A stretch of DNA of 64,000 nt from Hoyosella levis (GTDB lineage: Bacteria > Actinomycetota > Actinomycetes > Mycobacteriales > Mycobacteriaceae): the NCBI RefSeq assembly GCF_026008515.1, contig NZ_BQYM01000002.1, positions 326,056 through 390,055 on the forward strand, written 5' to 3'. The position numbers were made by a program, and so were the translations under genes. The notes beneath the pieces were generated by a model. That model made no database searches. It was not told the origin of the DNA and worked only from the letters and a program-made list of their open reading frames with translations. Shown piece after piece: positions 38,888 through 49,518 of the stretch. Within the stretch, counting starts at the first letter, position 1; each line of letters starts with the position of its first letter.

Positions 38888-40279
38888 ATGGCCGACAAGC
38901 ACAGCACTCCAGGATCCGAGCCTGTTCCCGCCAGCGGAACCGCGGGGGAACGCCACAGCGCCGCCGAGGCGGAGGTCGTGGATATCGTCAGCCGCCTCAT
39001 CCGCTTCGATACCACGAACACCGGCGATCCCGAGACCCTCAACCCCGAGCGCCCCTGTGCCGAATGGGTCGCCGAGCAGCTGCAGGAGGCCGGGTACGAG
39101 ACCACCTACGTCGAGTCGGGCGGGCCGGGCCGCGGCAATGTCTTCGCCCGGCTGGCGGGTGCGGACCCCGCTCGCGGAGCCTTGATGATCCACGGCCACC
39201 TCGACGTCGTTCCCGCCGAGCCAGCTGATTGGAGCGTGCACCCCTTCTCCGGCGCGGTGGAGGACGGCTACGTGTGGGGCCGCGGCGCGATCGACATGAA
39301 GGACATGGTCGGCATGACCATCGCCCTCGCCCGGCAGTTCAAGCGCGAGGGCACCGTGCCACCCCGCGATCTGGTGTTCGCGTTCCTCGCCGATGAGGAA
39401 GCGGGCGGCAAGTTCGGTTCCCACTGGCTGGTGGAGAACCGGCCCGACCTCTTCGACGGTGTCACCGAGGCGATCGGCGAGGTTGGCGGCTTCTCCCTCA
39501 CGGTGCCCCGGCCGGACGGCACCGATAGGCGCCTGTACCTCGTGGAGACGGCCGAGAAGGGCATCGCCTGGATGAAGCTGACCGCGAAGGCCCGCGCCGG
39601 ACACGGCTCCTTCCTGCACGAGGACAATGCCGTCACCTACCTCGCGGAGGCCGTGGCCCGGCTTGGCCGGCACCGGTTCCCGCTGGTGCTCACCGAATCG
39701 GTGCAGCAGTTCCTCGCGGCAGTAGGGGAGGAGACCGGACTCGACCTCTCCCCGGATTCCCCCGATCTCGAGGGCACCCTCGCCAAGCTCGGCAGCATCT
39801 CCCGCATCATTGGCGCCACCCTCCGCGATACCGCCAACCCCACGATGCTCCGCGCCGGCTACAAGGCCAACGTCATCCCGCAGACCGCCGAGGCGGTGGT
39901 CGACTGCCGCGTGCTGCCCGGTCGACAGGCCGCGTTCGAGAAGGAGGTCGATGAGCTGCTCGGCCCCGACGTGACCCGCGAATGGGTGACCAAGCTCGAT
40001 AGCTACGAGACGACGTTCGATGGAGACCTCGTCGATGCCATGAACGATGCGCTGCTGTCTCAGGACCCCGGCGCGCGCACCGTGCCCTACATGCTCTCCG
40101 GCGGGACGGATGCGAAGGCGTTCGCCAAGCTCGGGATCCGCTGCTTCGGGTTCTCTCCGTTGAAGCTGCCGCCCGATCTCGATTTTGCCTCGCTGTTCCA
40201 CGGTATCGACGAGCGAGTACCCGTCGACGCGCTGCGCTTCGGAACCCGCGTCCTGGGAGAATTGCTCAGGCGCTGCTAG
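38888..40279 (+). CDS. M20 family metallopeptidase (Rv2141c-like, DapE/ArgE group)
   Basis: 463-residue zinc amidohydrolase. Metal-site motifs in order: GHLDVVPA (His, Asp), GRGAIDMKD (bridging Asp), LADEEAGG (catalytic Glu-Glu) and a C-terminal HGIDER His; a lid domain lies between. M20 enzymes cut terminal amino acids or N-acyl groups; the true substrate is unknown. Start ATG 38888 with GGAAAGGAG directly upstream. The first of the genes matching the Rv2141c-Rv2121c order. Confidence 0.9.
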   Translation: MADKHSTPGSEPVPASGTAGERHSAAEAEVVDIVSRLIRFDTTNTGDPETLNPERPCAEWVAEQLQEAGYETTYVESGGPGRGNVFARLAGADPARGALMIHGHLDVVPAEPADWSVHPFSGAVEDGYVWGRGAIDMKDMVGMTIALARQFKREGTVPPRDLVFAFLADEEAGGKFGSHWLVENRPDLFDGVTEAIGEVGGFSLTVPRPDGTDRRLYLVETAEKGIAWMKLTAKARAGHGSFLHEDNAVTYLAEAVARLGRHRFPLVLTESVQQFLAAVGEETGLDLSPDSPDLEGTLAKLGSISRIIGATLRDTANPTMLRAGYKANVIPQTAEAVVDCRVLPGRQAAFEKEVDELLGPDVTREWVTKLDSYETTFDGDLVDAMNDALLSQDPGARTVPYMLSGGTDAKAFAKLGIRCFGFSPLKLPPDLDFASLFHGIDERVPVDALRFGTRVLGELLRRC

Positions 40280-40328
40280 CCCGGCTCGACAACTCACTGC
40301 TACAACGAGAACAACGAGAGGAAGCGCA

Positions 40329-40859
40329 ATGGTCATCAATCCCTACGCCTCATTGCCCGTGCTGCCCACCTTCACCGTGACGTCCACAGATGTCACCGAT
40401 GGCGAGCGCCTCGCCATGCCCCAGGTGTCCGGGATGCTGGGCGCGGGCGGAGAGGACATCTCCCCGCAGCTGTCCTGGAGTGGATTTCCCGAGGAGACGA
40501 AGAGCTTCGCCGTCACCGTCCTCGACCCCGATGCCCCCACAGGATCCGGCTTCTGGCACTGGGCCGTGGCCAACATCCCCGCCAGCGTCACCGACCTGCC
40601 CTCCGGCGCCGGCGCGAAGGACAGCAACGCCATTCCCGATGGTGCTGTGCAGCTGGGCAACGACGCTGGCTTCCGTGGCTACATCGGCGCCGGACCGCCT
40701 GCCGGTCATGGGATCCACCACTACTTCATCGCGGTGCACGCCGTGGCGACCGAGAGCATTGACCTGTCCGAGACCGCGACGCCCGCGTTCCTCGGGTTCA
40801 ACCTCTTCTCGCAGGCCATCGCTCGCGCCGTGATCGTTGGCACCTACAGCCAGGAGTAG
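40329..40859 (+). CDS. PEBP/YbhB-YbcL family protein (Rv2140c-like, TB18.6)
   Basis: 176 residues of the phosphatidylethanolamine-binding/Raf-kinase-inhibitor-like family: EDISPQLSW and [19 protein letters not shown] near residues 48 and 70, then [20 protein letters not shown], which form the anion-binding pocket. No signal peptide. AGAGGAAGCGCA precedes ATG 40329. Follows the M20 gene by 49 bases. Confidence 0.93.
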   Translation: MVINPYASLPVLPTFTVTSTDVTDGERLAMPQVSGMLGAGGEDISPQLSWSGFPEETKSFAVTVLDPDAPTGSGFWHWAVANIPASVTDLPSGAGAKDSNAIPDGAVQLGNDAGFRGYIGAGPPAGHGIHHYFIAVHAVATESIDLSETATPAFLGFNLFSQAIARAVIVGTYSQE

Positions 40860-40882
40860 CGGGCTTCTGCCCGCGCGGCCAG

Positions 40883-40925
40883 AAGTGGAAGCTTTTCCCC
40901 GCCCGAGCGGGAAGAGCTTCCACTT
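40883..40925. terminator. Bidirectional hairpin between the PEBP gene and pyrD
   Basis: AAGTGGAAGCT (40883-40893) and AGCTTCCACTT (40915-40925) form a perfect 11-bp stem; an inner CCCGC/GCGGG stem closes the loop. The two flanking genes converge on it. Confidence 0.78.
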
Positions 40926-40964
40926 TCAGGCCTGGTTCCCGCGGCCGGGGGCAATCCTCGAGCG

Positions 40965-42047
40965 CTAGCGGGCGCCTTGCCGGTTCTCGCTGCCGACCGC
41001 TTCCGCGAGCGACGCGTAGCCGTGGGCGCGGAGCTTTCGGGCGATGCCCTGGTGGATGCGGCGGGGCCACAGCGGTCCGCCGTAGATGTAGCCGGTGTAT
41101 CCCTGGAGGAGGGAGGCGCCGGCCTGGATGCGTTGCCAGGCCTGGTCGACCGTCTCGATGCCGCCCGCGGAGACGAGGGTGATGCGCCCGCCGGTCCGGC
41201 GATGCAGTCGCCGGAGCACCGCCAGTGAGCGGTCAGCGACAGGGGCGCCCGAGAGCCCGCCGGCCCCCATGGCCTCGACCTCGGCCGCCGGGGTATTGAG
41301 GCCCGCGCGAGAGATGGTGGTGTTCGTGGCGACGATGCCGTCGAGCTCGAGGTCAAGCGCTAGATCTGCCACGGCGTCGATGTCCTCGTCGGAGAGGTCT
41401 GGGGCGATCTTGACGAGGACAGGCACGGTGACGGCGGCGCGGATGGCCGTGAGGAGTGGGCGCAGGGACTCGACGGCCTGGAGATCGCGCAGCCCTGGGG
41501 TGTTGGGGCTGCTGACGTTGACAACCAGGAAGTCGGAGAGCGGCCCGAGCAGGCGCGCGGAGGCGAGATAGTCGTTGATGGCCTCATCGGTGGGCACGAT
41601 CTTGGTCTTGCCGATATTGGCAGCGATGGGAATGCTGGTTCGTCGCTTGCGGAGGTTGTTGGTGGCAAAGCCGGCGCCGTGGTTGTTGAAGCCCATGCGA
41701 TTGATGAGGGCGTGGTCGGCGGGCAGGCGGAACAGCCGTGGCGCGGGGTTGCCGGGCTGCGGGTGCGCGGTGACGGTGCCGATCTCGGCATAGCCGAAGC
41801 CGATGGGGCCCCAGGAGTTGACGGCAGCCGCGTTCTTGTCGAACCCCGCGGCGAGCCCAAGCGGGGCGGGGAACTCGACGCCGAAGGCAGTGCTGCGAAG
41901 GATCGGGTCGTGGCGGGCGAGCAGGGCGTTGCTGATCCAGCTCAAGGGCCGGATGATGCCCACGACCTTGATCGCGCCAAACACGAACCGATGGATGACC
42001 TCCGGGGGCAGGAGGAACATCAGCCTCAGCAGTATGCGGTACACCAT
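40965..42047 (-). CDS. pyrD: Dihydroorotate dehydrogenase, class 2 (quinone-dependent)
   Basis: Fourth step of pyrimidine synthesis, oxidising dihydroorotate at the membrane with quinone as acceptor. 360 residues. The amphipathic N-terminal helices ([16 protein letters not shown]) attach it to the membrane; FMN/substrate motifs include [29 protein letters not shown] with the catalytic Ser region, VKIAPDL, ATNTT and SAGGI. Start ATG 42047 after GGGAGAA. The lipoprotein gene is 18 bases upstream on the same strand. Confidence 0.96.
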   Translation of the reverse strand: MVYRILLRLMFLLPPEVIHRFVFGAIKVVGIIRPLSWISNALLARHDPILRSTAFGVEFPAPLGLAAGFDKNAAAVNSWGPIGFGYAEIGTVTAHPQPGNPAPRLFRLPADHALINRMGFNNHGAGFATNNLRKRRTSIPIAANIGKTKIVPTDEAINDYLASARLLGPLSDFLVVNVSSPNTPGLRDLQAVESLRPLLTAIRAAVTVPVLVKIAPDLSDEDIDAVADLALDLELDGIVATNTTISRAGLNTPAAEVEAMGAGGLSGAPVADRSLAVLRRLHRRTGGRITLVSAGGIETVDQAWQRIQAGASLLQGYTGYIYGGPLWPRRIHQGIARKLRAHGYASLAEAVGSENRQGAR

Positions 42048-42065
42048 TTCTCCCTGATCGTGCGG

Positions 42066-43109
42066 CTAGCGTGCGTCCGAGGTCCGGATGCGCTGGATGC
42101 CATCACCGGTCGCGGACGCTATGTAGACAAAACCATTGTCGCTGTCAATGGTGACAGAGTCGGGTTGCCGCACGGTCGAATACCGGGCGACCTCCACAGG
42201 TATCCCGGTGTCGAGCGTGTAGGCGCCAATCTCGTTGTGGCCGGTCTGGGTGATCCAGGCGACGTCCTCCCGTGCATCGTAGGCAATGCCGTGGGGCGCG
42301 CCGGGGATTGGATAGCGCTGGCGCAGGATGAGCCGGTCGAGCGAGTACACCAGCAGCTCCCCGTCGCGCGTATTGGCGACGAGGATGCGTCCCCGCGGAT
42401 CGGTGATCATGGTCGATGCGCCGTTGCCCGCTCGGAGCGCGAAGCCCACGGTTTCCTGCTCGAGCAGTACCTCGGTGATCTTGGACTGGCGGCGGTCGAG
42501 CGCGGCAACGCTGCCGCCCACGCTGACGAGCACATCGGTGCCGACGAGGCCGGTGATCTCGGGCTCGCCCAGCGACCGCGATTCCGATGCGGGATCGAGG
42601 ACGTGGATGGCCCCGTCGCTGGTGCCGACCGCGATCGCGTGGTTGTCGATGAACGTGATGGAGGCAAGGGTCGCTGATCCGTCGAGGCGGGCGATCTCGC
42701 GCGGCCGCGGGCGCGCGAGGTCCATCGCGAGCACTGAGGCTCCAGCAGTGACGTAGGCCGTGCCGGCACCGTCGAGGGCGAGGGCAGTGGGGGTGCCGGG
42801 GAGCTCGATCCGCTCAAGGTCCTCCGGCGGCGCATCGGTGGGCGCGGTGGCGAGCCCGCGGGCAATGAGGACTGCCTGCTCGGCGAGCATGATGGTCGAG
42901 CCGGTAGTGGCATCCCAGTGGATGCCATGGACCCGGGCTTCGAGCGGCACGATGTCGAGGCCCTCGGTATCGACCTGCTCGGGAGCCGCTGCAGGGGTCG
43001 CCGGAGGCACGGTGGGCACGTTTGGGGAACCCGACTGGTCGCCGCAGCCCGGCAGGGCAAGGGCGCACGCCAGCGCGAGCACGGCGGGGAGGGATCGGCG
43101 TGTATTCAC
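42066..43109 (-). CDS. Beta-propeller lipoprotein (LppL-like, Rv2138)
   Basis: 347 residues. The signal peptide ends in a lipobox LALPGC (Cys22), so the mature protein is lipid-anchored outside. The rest is a repeating beta-propeller with blades such as PTALALDGAGTAYV, ASITFIDNHAIAVG, RILVANTRDGELLVYS and VTIDSDNGFVYIAS, resembling YncE/NHL propellers. Start GTG 43109. Same place and strand relation to pyrD as LppL of M. tuberculosis. Ligand unknown. Confidence 0.85.
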   Translation of the reverse strand: MNTRRSLPAVLALACALALPGCGDQSGSPNVPTVPPATPAAAPEQVDTEGLDIVPLEARVHGIHWDATTGSTIMLAEQAVLIARGLATAPTDAPPEDLERIELPGTPTALALDGAGTAYVTAGASVLAMDLARPRPREIARLDGSATLASITFIDNHAIAVGTSDGAIHVLDPASESRSLGEPEITGLVGTDVLVSVGGSVAALDRRQSKITEVLLEQETVGFALRAGNGASTMITDPRGRILVANTRDGELLVYSLDRLILRQRYPIPGAPHGIAYDAREDVAWITQTGHNEIGAYTLDTGIPVEVARYSTVRQPDSVTIDSDNGFVYIASATGDGIQRIRTSDAR

Positions 43110-43315
43110 GATGGGATAGGGCCTTCCAGTGCGCGGGACGACGCGTGCTGACACGACAAGCCTCGCGAAAAGCGCGATGCGGGCGTGTCGTTGGCGGTAC
43201 CGTGAGCGTTGCAATGGTAAGGGATGCGCCCACGGCGGTCGCGCCTCGAACCAACCATTGCGCTCTGCGTGTCTAGAGGAACAACGTGGTTACTCACCAG
43301 CATGGAGGTAATGGC

Positions 43316-43690
43316 ATGACAGCGGACACCGCTTCCGGCTTTGTCATCGACGACCTTTCCCTCGATCCCTACGCCCACGGGTTCGGGCAGACGCCCGATG
43401 GGCGCACCTTCACCTTCCAGGTCCGCAATCACCTCCTGCACGTGGAGGTGTACCGACCTGGGCTCTCGACAACCGTACCCGACACGACGGATGTCGCAGG
43501 CGCAGCGGACCTCTCCATCGTCGACATCGACGTCGCTGACGAGCGCAGCGTCGTCGCGGCAGTCCGCGACGCGGTGACCGATACCGAGCACCGGCTCGAT
43601 CATGCGCGCGCCGAGAGCGCGCTTGCCTCGTGGCTCCACCGCGTCACGTCCCTGCTCGTCTGGCGGGAGCCGAGCCACAGCTCTTGCTGA
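43316..43690 (+). CDS. Conserved hypothetical protein (Rv2137c-like)
   Basis: 124 residues without signal or membrane segment. The N-terminal half contains PYAHGFGQTPDGRTFTFQVRNHLLHVEVYRPGLST as short beta strands (quoted here only in part: FTFQVRNHLLHVEVYRPG), the C-terminal half is helical and acidic. Start ATG 43316 has GGAGGT 7 nt upstream; an earlier GTG at 43286 is possible. Its position beside lppL and near uppP fits Rv2137c. Function not known. Confidence 0.7.
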   Translation: MTADTASGFVIDDLSLDPYAHGFGQTPDGRTFTFQVRNHLLHVEVYRPGLSTTVPDTTDVAGAADLSIVDIDVADERSVVAAVRDAVTDTEHRLDHARAESALASWLHRVTSLLVWREPSHSSC

Positions 43691-43726
43691 TCCGCCGTCC
43701 GCGCGCCGCCAACACCGATCGCGCGG

Positions 43727-43732
43727 TACCGT
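43727..43732 (+). promoter_or_regulatory. Leaderless -10 box of the LLM oxidoreductase-uppP unit
   Basis: TACCGT ends 7 nt before ATG 43740; no ribosome binding site lies between. Confidence 0.6.
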
Positions 43733-43739
43733 TCTAGCC

Positions 43740-44779
43740 ATGAAACTCGGCCTGAATGCTGGCTACTGGGGGCTCGGCAACGACGGTGGCAACCTCGAGG
43801 TGGCGAAGCGGGCGGAGGAGCTGGGATTCTCCTCGGTCTGGGTGGCGGAGGCCTATGGCTCCGATGCCGCCACGGTGATGTCCTGGATCGCCGCGCACAC
43901 CTCCCGCATCGACATCGGATCCGCGGTCATGCAGATCCCGGCGCGCACCCCGGCCATGACCGCAATGACCGCAGCGACCCTCGACACGATGTCCGGTCAC
44001 CGCTTCCGGCTCGGCCTGGGCGTCTCGGGCCCACAGGTCTCCGAGGGCTGGCACGGCGTGCGGTTCTCCCAGCCGCTCGCTCGAACCCGCGAGTACGTGG
44101 ACATCGTGCGGTCCGCGCTGCGCCGCGAGAAGCTCGTCCACCAGGGCAAGCACTACACCCTGCCGCTGCCCGATGGTCCGGGCAAGCCCATCCACCTGAC
44201 GGTGCAGGGCGCGCGCGAGGACATCCCCATCTATCTGGCAGCGATCGGGCCGCGCAACCTGGAGCTATCCGGGGAGATCGCCGATGGCTGGCTCGGCATG
44301 TTCGCCTCGCCAGGAATGCTGCCCGACCAGCTCGCGCATGTGGAAGCGGGCCGGGCGAAGGCAGGCAAGACGCTCGCCGGATTCGACGTGGCGCCCACCC
44401 TTCCCTTGGTGCCCGGCGATGACTGGCGCGCGGCCGCGGACGCGACCCGCATGTTCACCGCGCTCTACGTGGGCGGAATGGGCAGCCGGGAGAAGAACTT
44501 CTACCATCAGAACGCCACCCGAATGGGCTACGGCGGCGCAGCGGACGAGGTGCAGGAGCACTTCCTCGCCAAGCGCTACGCCGACGCGCAGGCCGCGCTG
44601 CCCGTGGAGTTCCTCGACGAGGTCGGCTTGCTCGGCCCGGTCGACCGGATCGCGGAGAAGATGCGCGCGTATGCCGAGGCGGGCGTCACCAATCTGATCA
44701 TCAGCGTGATGCCTGGACTCGATCCGTTCTCCGTCCTGCGCACCGCCATCGAGGCGTACGAGAAGTCAGGAGTCGCTGA

Positions 44780-44783
<4 letters not shown>
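43740..44783 (+). CDS. LLM-class F420-dependent oxidoreductase
   Basis: 347-residue luciferase-like monooxygenase fold (TIM barrel). Characteristic parts: [19 protein letters not shown] near 30, [41 protein letters not shown] and [21 protein letters not shown] (given in pieces). Actinobacterial members of this size with a [10 protein letters not shown] loop usually use F420 rather than FMN, so this is the preferred call. The stop overlaps uppP by four bases. The substrate is unknown; it is an insertion relative to the M. tuberculosis order. Confidence 0.88.
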
Positions 44784-45655
<872 letters not shown>

Positions 45656-45706
45656 CCGCGGGCTAGGCTCCCGCCATGGCTGGGGCACGGCCTCCTGCAC
45701 CGGCAT

Positions 45707-45712
45707 TACAGT
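45707..45712 (+). promoter_or_regulatory. -10 box of the phosphoglycerate-mutase-like gene
   Basis: TACAGT ends 6 nt before ATG 45719, leaving GAGGGC, too short a leader for normal 30S binding. Confidence 0.5.
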
Positions 45713-45718
45713 GAGGGC

Positions 45719-46405
45719 ATGACGGTCCTGCTGCTGCGCCATGGTCGATCCCACGCCAATACCTCCGGCATCCTCGCCGGGCGCAGCAGCGGCATCAGCC
45801 TCGACGAGCGTGGCCTGGCCCAGGCAAGCGACCTGGTGGAGCGGCTATCCGGGGTGCCGCTCGTCGGCATCGTGCATTCGCCATTGCTGCGCTGCGCGCA
45901 GACCATCGCGCCACTGGCCGAGCGCCTCGGCGTCGAGCCGATCGCTGACGATCGGCTCATCGAGGTCGACTATGGCTCGTGGACGGGCCGTTCGCTGGCC
46001 GACCTGATGAATGAGCCATTGTGGCGGGTGGTCCAGCAGCACCCAGCGGCTGTGGCGTTCCCTGGAGGGGAGTCGATGCCAGCGATGCAGGCCCGCGCAG
46101 TCGCCGCGATCCGCGAGCACGATGAGCAGCTGCGCGTGGAGCACGGTCGCGATGTCGCGTGGCTGGCCTGCTCGCATGGGGACATCATCAAGGCGGTCGT
46201 GGCGGATGCGCTGGGCCTGCACCTCGACGGGTTCCAGCGGATCGTCGTCGAGCCCGGCTCGGTGAGCGTGATCCGATACACCGAGACGCGCCCGTTCCTG
46301 CACCACTTGAACGACCACGGCTCGAGCTTCGACGGGCTCGGGCACCATGGGGATGGCGGCGGCACGTCATCGGAGGCTGCGGTGGGTGGCCATGTGCCTC
46401 GCTAG
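45719..46405 (+). CDS. Histidine phosphatase family protein (MSMEG phosphoglycerate-mutase-like, Rv2135c)
   Basis: 228 residues of the histidine phosphatase superfamily. LLRHGRSHAN (catalytic His8, Arg7) at the N-terminus, SPLLRCAQTI, EVDYGSWTGR and the second catalytic His in ACSHGDIIKA near 150. The C-terminal 30 residues are Gly/His-rich and non-conserved. The 64-base gap behind uppP and the gene order fit Rv2135c. It probably acts on a small phosphorylated compound; true mutase activity is unlikely given the family spread. Confidence 0.88.
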   Translation: MTVLLLRHGRSHANTSGILAGRSSGISLDERGLAQASDLVERLSGVPLVGIVHSPLLRCAQTIAPLAERLGVEPIADDRLIEVDYGSWTGRSLADLMNEPLWRVVQQHPAAVAFPGGESMPAMQARAVAAIREHDEQLRVEHGRDVAWLACSHGDIIKAVVADALGLHLDGFQRIVVEPGSVSVIRYTETRPFLHHLNDHGSSFDGLGHHGDGGGTSSEAAVGGHVPR

Positions 46406-46452
46406 CATCGAGTCGCGCTACCGAAACCGCACACAGTAGGGTTGGAGAAGCC

Positions 46453-47052
46453 ATGTCACGCGTGATCCATGTTTTCCGCAGCCCCGATCGTTTCATCGCC
46501 GGAACCGTCGGGCAGCCCGGCGATCGCACGTTCTACCTGCAAGCGACCCATGAGAAGCGCGTGGTCTCCGTGATGCTCGAGAAGCAACAGGTGCAGGTGC
46601 TCGCCGACCGCGTCGGGGCAATGCTCGACGAGGTGCGCAAGCGGTTCGGAGCTCCCGTGCCACCACCCGCCGATGAGTTCTCCGATACCGATCCGCTCAT
46701 CAGCCCGGTGGAGCCGGAGTTCCGGGTCGGCACGATGGGCCTCGGCTGGGACGCTGAGGCCGGTTCGGTGGTCGTCGAGCTGCTCGCCATCACCGAGGGC
46801 GAGGTCGATGAGTCCGTCGTGCTCGGCGACGCGGAGGAGGGGCCCGACGCCCTGCGTGTCTTCCTGGTGCCCGAGCAGGCGCGGGAGTTCGTGGCGCGCG
46901 CCCATTCCATCGTCTCGGCGGGCCGGCCGACCTGCCCGCTCTGCGGCGAGCCACTCGATCCCGAGGGGCACCTGTGCATCCGGCTCAATGGCTACCGCCG
47001 TGGCGTGCACATCGATCCGCATGAAGCGCCCGAGAGCGACGACGACGAGTGA
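46453..47052 (+). CDS. DUF3090 family protein
   Basis: 199-residue actinobacterial protein. The body is beta-rich (HVFRSPDRFIAGTVGQPG, RTFYLQATHEKR); the C-terminus holds a zinc-ribbon-like element CPLCG...HLC (Cys162, Cys165, Cys176 region) followed by a positively charged patch and an acidic tail ESDDDE. It overlaps the next gene by four bases and is always found beside the SCO1664-type gene and mshC in actinobacteria. Function unknown. Confidence 0.85.
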   Translation: MSRVIHVFRSPDRFIAGTVGQPGDRTFYLQATHEKRVVSVMLEKQQVQVLADRVGAMLDEVRKRFGAPVPPPADEFSDTDPLISPVEPEFRVGTMGLGWDAEAGSVVVELLAITEGEVDESVVLGDAEEGPDALRVFLVPEQAREFVARAHSIVSAGRPTCPLCGEPLDPEGHLCIRLNGYRRGVHIDPHEAPESDDDE

Positions 47053-47840
47053 CCACGGGCACCGCGGGCGTGCTCGGCGAGGGCGAGCTCGCGATACTGG
47101 GCCGCATCCCGGCCGCGAGCAACGTCAGCTTCCTGTGCGACGCGCAGCTCGACGGGACCTGGCAGCGCTGCATCTACAAGCCCGTGCGCGGCGAGCGGCC
47201 GCTCTGGGACTTTCCCGACGGAACGCTGGCCGGGCGCGAGCGCGCGGCGTTCCTCATCGATAGGGCGCTCGGCATCGGTGCCATACCGGTGACCGTGCTG
47301 CGCGACGGCCCGCACGGGCCAGGGATGGTGCAGGAATGGATCGACACGAGCGAGGACACCGACGATCTCGTTGGTGTTTTTCCGGCCTCGGCGATTGAGC
47401 CGGGCTACCTGCCCGTGCTGCGCGCGTGGTCCGACGACGACCCGCCGCAGGAGCTGGTCATCGCGCACCGCGACGATCCGCGACTGCGCGAGATCGCTCT
47501 GCTTGATGTGGTGCTGAACAACACCGATCGCAAGGGTGGTCACGTCCTGCGCGACAAGCATGGACGGATCCACGCGATCGATCATGGGATCTGCCTGCAT
47601 TCCGATGACAAGCTGCGCACGGTCCTGTGGGGGTGGGCCGGGCATCCGCTTGCCGACAACGAGCGTGACCGCCTGGGCGCGCTCGCCATCGCGCTCGAGG
47701 GGAGCCTCGCGGAGGAGCTGGCCGAGCATCTCACCTTCGCTGAGCTCACGGCGCTTCGCGATCGGACAGAGTGGCTGAGGGAATCAGGCTCAATGCCTCT
47801 TCCCGCATCACCGAACCCCATCCCGTGGCCACTCTGGTAG
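47049..47840 (+). CDS. SCO1664-type protein with PI3/PI4-kinase-like fold
   Basis: 263-residue protein. LLDVVLNNTDRKGGHVL and IHAIDHGICLH form the catalytic and metal-binding loops (N-x-D-R-K-x-x-H and D-H-G) seen in PI3K-like and HipA/CotH-type kinases; an ATP-binding Lys is in CIYKPVRGE near residue 40. GTG 47049 overlaps DUF3090 (GTGA). In actinobacteria this gene, DUF3090 and mshC form a constant trio, but the substrate of the kinase-like protein has not been established from sequence. Confidence 0.85.
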   Translation: MTTGTAGVLGEGELAILGRIPAASNVSFLCDAQLDGTWQRCIYKPVRGERPLWDFPDGTLAGRERAAFLIDRALGIGAIPVTVLRDGPHGPGMVQEWIDTSEDTDDLVGVFPASAIEPGYLPVLRAWSDDDPPQELVIAHRDDPRLREIALLDVVLNNTDRKGGHVLRDKHGRIHAIDHGICLHSDDKLRTVLWGWAGHPLADNERDRLGALAIALEGSLAEELAEHLTFAELTALRDRTEWLRESGSMPLPASPNPIPWPLW

Positions 47841-47887
47841 CTGCGGGCCGGAAGGCGCGCGACTGTGGCGAGGCGGGGCGCAGCGCC

Positions 47888-47893
47888 TACAGT
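47888..47893 (+). promoter_or_regulatory. -10 box of mshC
   Basis: TACAGT ends 7 nt before ATG 47901. A GGGAG string lies in the same seven bases, so translation could use either mode. Confidence 0.5.
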
Positions 47894-47900
47894 GGGAGAC

Positions 47901-49154
47901 ATGCTGTCCTGGTCTGCCCCTGATCTGCCCTCCATCGGGGCACCGCATCGCCGTGGCCCGGCGCTCCGCCTGTTCGACACCGCCGATCGCGCGCTGCGGC
48001 CCGTGGCTCCCGGCCCGACCGCCACGATGTACGTGTGCGGCATCACTCCGTACGACGCCACGCATCTCGGGCATGCTGCCACCTATCTTGCCTTCGACAT
48101 CATCAACCGCGTGCTGCGCGACCTCGGGCACGATGTGCACTACGTGCAGAATGTCACCGATGTCGACGATCCACTCTTCGAGCGCGCCGAGCGCGATGGC
48201 GAGGACTGGATCGTCCTGGGAATGCGCGAGACAGCGCTTTTCCGCGAGGACATGGAGGCCCTGCGGGTGCTCCCGCCGCGCGACTACATCGGGGCTGTCG
48301 AGTCGATCAACGAAGTCATCGAGATGGTCGAGAAGCTTGTTGCCTCAGGCCACGCCTACACCGTCGACGATCCCGAGTACCCGGATGTGTATTTCCCCAT
48401 CTCCGCGACCGAGCAGTTCGGCTATGAGTCAGGCTATGACGCAGAGACCATGAGTCGCTTCTTCGCCGAGCGCGGTGGCGACCCCGAGCGGCCAGGCAAG
48501 CGGGATCCGCTCGATGCACTGGTGTGGCGCGCGGCCCGGCCCGGCGAGCCCTCCTGGGAGTCACCCTTCGGCACGGGACGGCCCGGCTGGCACATCGAAT
48601 GCTCGGCCATCGCGCTCAATCGCATCGGCGTTGGCTTCGACATCCAGGGCGGCGGCAGCGATCTCATCTTCCCGCACCACGAGTTCTCCGCGGCGCACGC
48701 CGAGGCCGCGACGGGCGCGCATCGCATGGCGCGGCACTACGTGCATACCGGGATGATCGGCCTCGACGGCGAGAAGATGTCCAAGAGCCGCGGGAACCTC
48801 GTGTTCGTCTCGCGACTGCGCGGGCAAGGGGTGGATCCTGCCGCGATCCGCTTGGCGCTGCTCAACGGGCACTACCGCGAGGACCGGCACTGGACGGACG
48901 AGCTGCTCGCCGACGCGGAGCGCAGGCTTGCCCGCTGGCGCGACGCAGTCCGGCAGGACGGGGCGCCTGACGCCTCGGGCGTCATCGCCGAGGTGCGCAG
49001 GCATCTCGCCGATGACTTGAACACGCCGGGCGCGCTGGCCGCGCTGGATTTCTGGGCAGCGGAGGCCACGGACCGGGGTGGCCGGAGCGCCACGGCTGGT
49101 GCGGACGTTGCCGCCGCCGTCGACGCCCTGCTCGGAGTGCCGCTGCGGGGCTAG
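47901..49154 (+). CDS. mshC: Cysteine:1D-myo-inosityl 2-amino-2-deoxy-alpha-D-glucopyranoside ligase (MshC)
   Basis: 417-residue ATP-dependent ligase that joins cysteine to GlcN-inositol in mycothiol synthesis, derived from cysteinyl-tRNA synthetase. [21 protein letters not shown] gives the zinc Cys and HLGH motif (near 48-60), WHIECSA the second zinc Cys/His region, DLIFPHHE, and KMSKSRGN (KMSKS loop). The short C-terminus, lacking an anticodon-binding domain, separates MshC from CysS. The cysQ gene found beside it in M. tuberculosis is missing here. Confidence 0.94.
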   Translation: MLSWSAPDLPSIGAPHRRGPALRLFDTADRALRPVAPGPTATMYVCGITPYDATHLGHAATYLAFDIINRVLRDLGHDVHYVQNVTDVDDPLFERAERDGEDWIVLGMRETALFREDMEALRVLPPRDYIGAVESINEVIEMVEKLVASGHAYTVDDPEYPDVYFPISATEQFGYESGYDAETMSRFFAERGGDPERPGKRDPLDALVWRAARPGEPSWESPFGTGRPGWHIECSAIALNRIGVGFDIQGGGSDLIFPHHEFSAAHAEAATGAHRMARHYVHTGMIGLDGEKMSKSRGNLVFVSRLRGQGVDPAAIRLALLNGHYREDRHWTDELLADAERRLARWRDAVRQDGAPDASGVIAEVRRHLADDLNTPGALAALDFWAAEATDRGGRSATAGADVAAAVDALLGVPLRG

Positions 49155-49199
49155 CGGGCTGGACCAGGCTGGCGCGAGGCCGCGGGTGGCGTGCTGCCG

Positions 49200-49249
49200 C
49201 AAACGCGATAGAAGCTGCGGAAAACGGGGCTTGCTTTCTATCGCGTTTG
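49200..49249. terminator. Hairpin downstream of mshC
   Basis: CAAACGCGATAGAA (49200-49213) pairs perfectly with TTCTATCGCGTTTG (49236-49249), a 14-bp stem with a 22-base loop, 45 bases after the mshC stop. It has no U-run. Confidence 0.75.
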
Positions 49250-49271
49250 ACAGTTTCCAGTGCTTCTACCG

Positions 49272-49326
49272 CCCGAGCCCGAGCCCGAGCCCGCCCAAAC
49301 CCGAGCCCGAGCCCGAGCCCGAACCC
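49272..49326. repeat. CCCGAG hexamer repeat
   Basis: Two blocks of three CCCGAG units (from 49272 and from 49300) separated by CCCGCCCAAA and ended by CCCGAA. The gap 49250-49518 has no supported gene; short frames over the repeat only give Pro-Glu or Ala-Arg runs. Confidence 0.8.
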
Positions 49327-49518
49327 AAGTCGGCCTGCCCACTCGGGCCCGCTGCCGGAAGTCATCTTGTGTGCGCTATCACACCGTGTTTGCCGGGAAT
49401 TCACGGGCAATCCTGAAACATTGCTCCAGCAACTACCGATAGTCAGGGTAGAACGTCGCGCTCGCTACGCGCGGCGCGCGCCCAAGCCGCACTGCAGACC
49501 TAGGTGGAGATCAACACG

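Noticed and set aside
49260..49442. Proline-glutamate or Ala-Arg repeat proteins over the CCCGAG tract
   Set aside because: The composition comes from the hexamer repeat itself; no supporting start signal.
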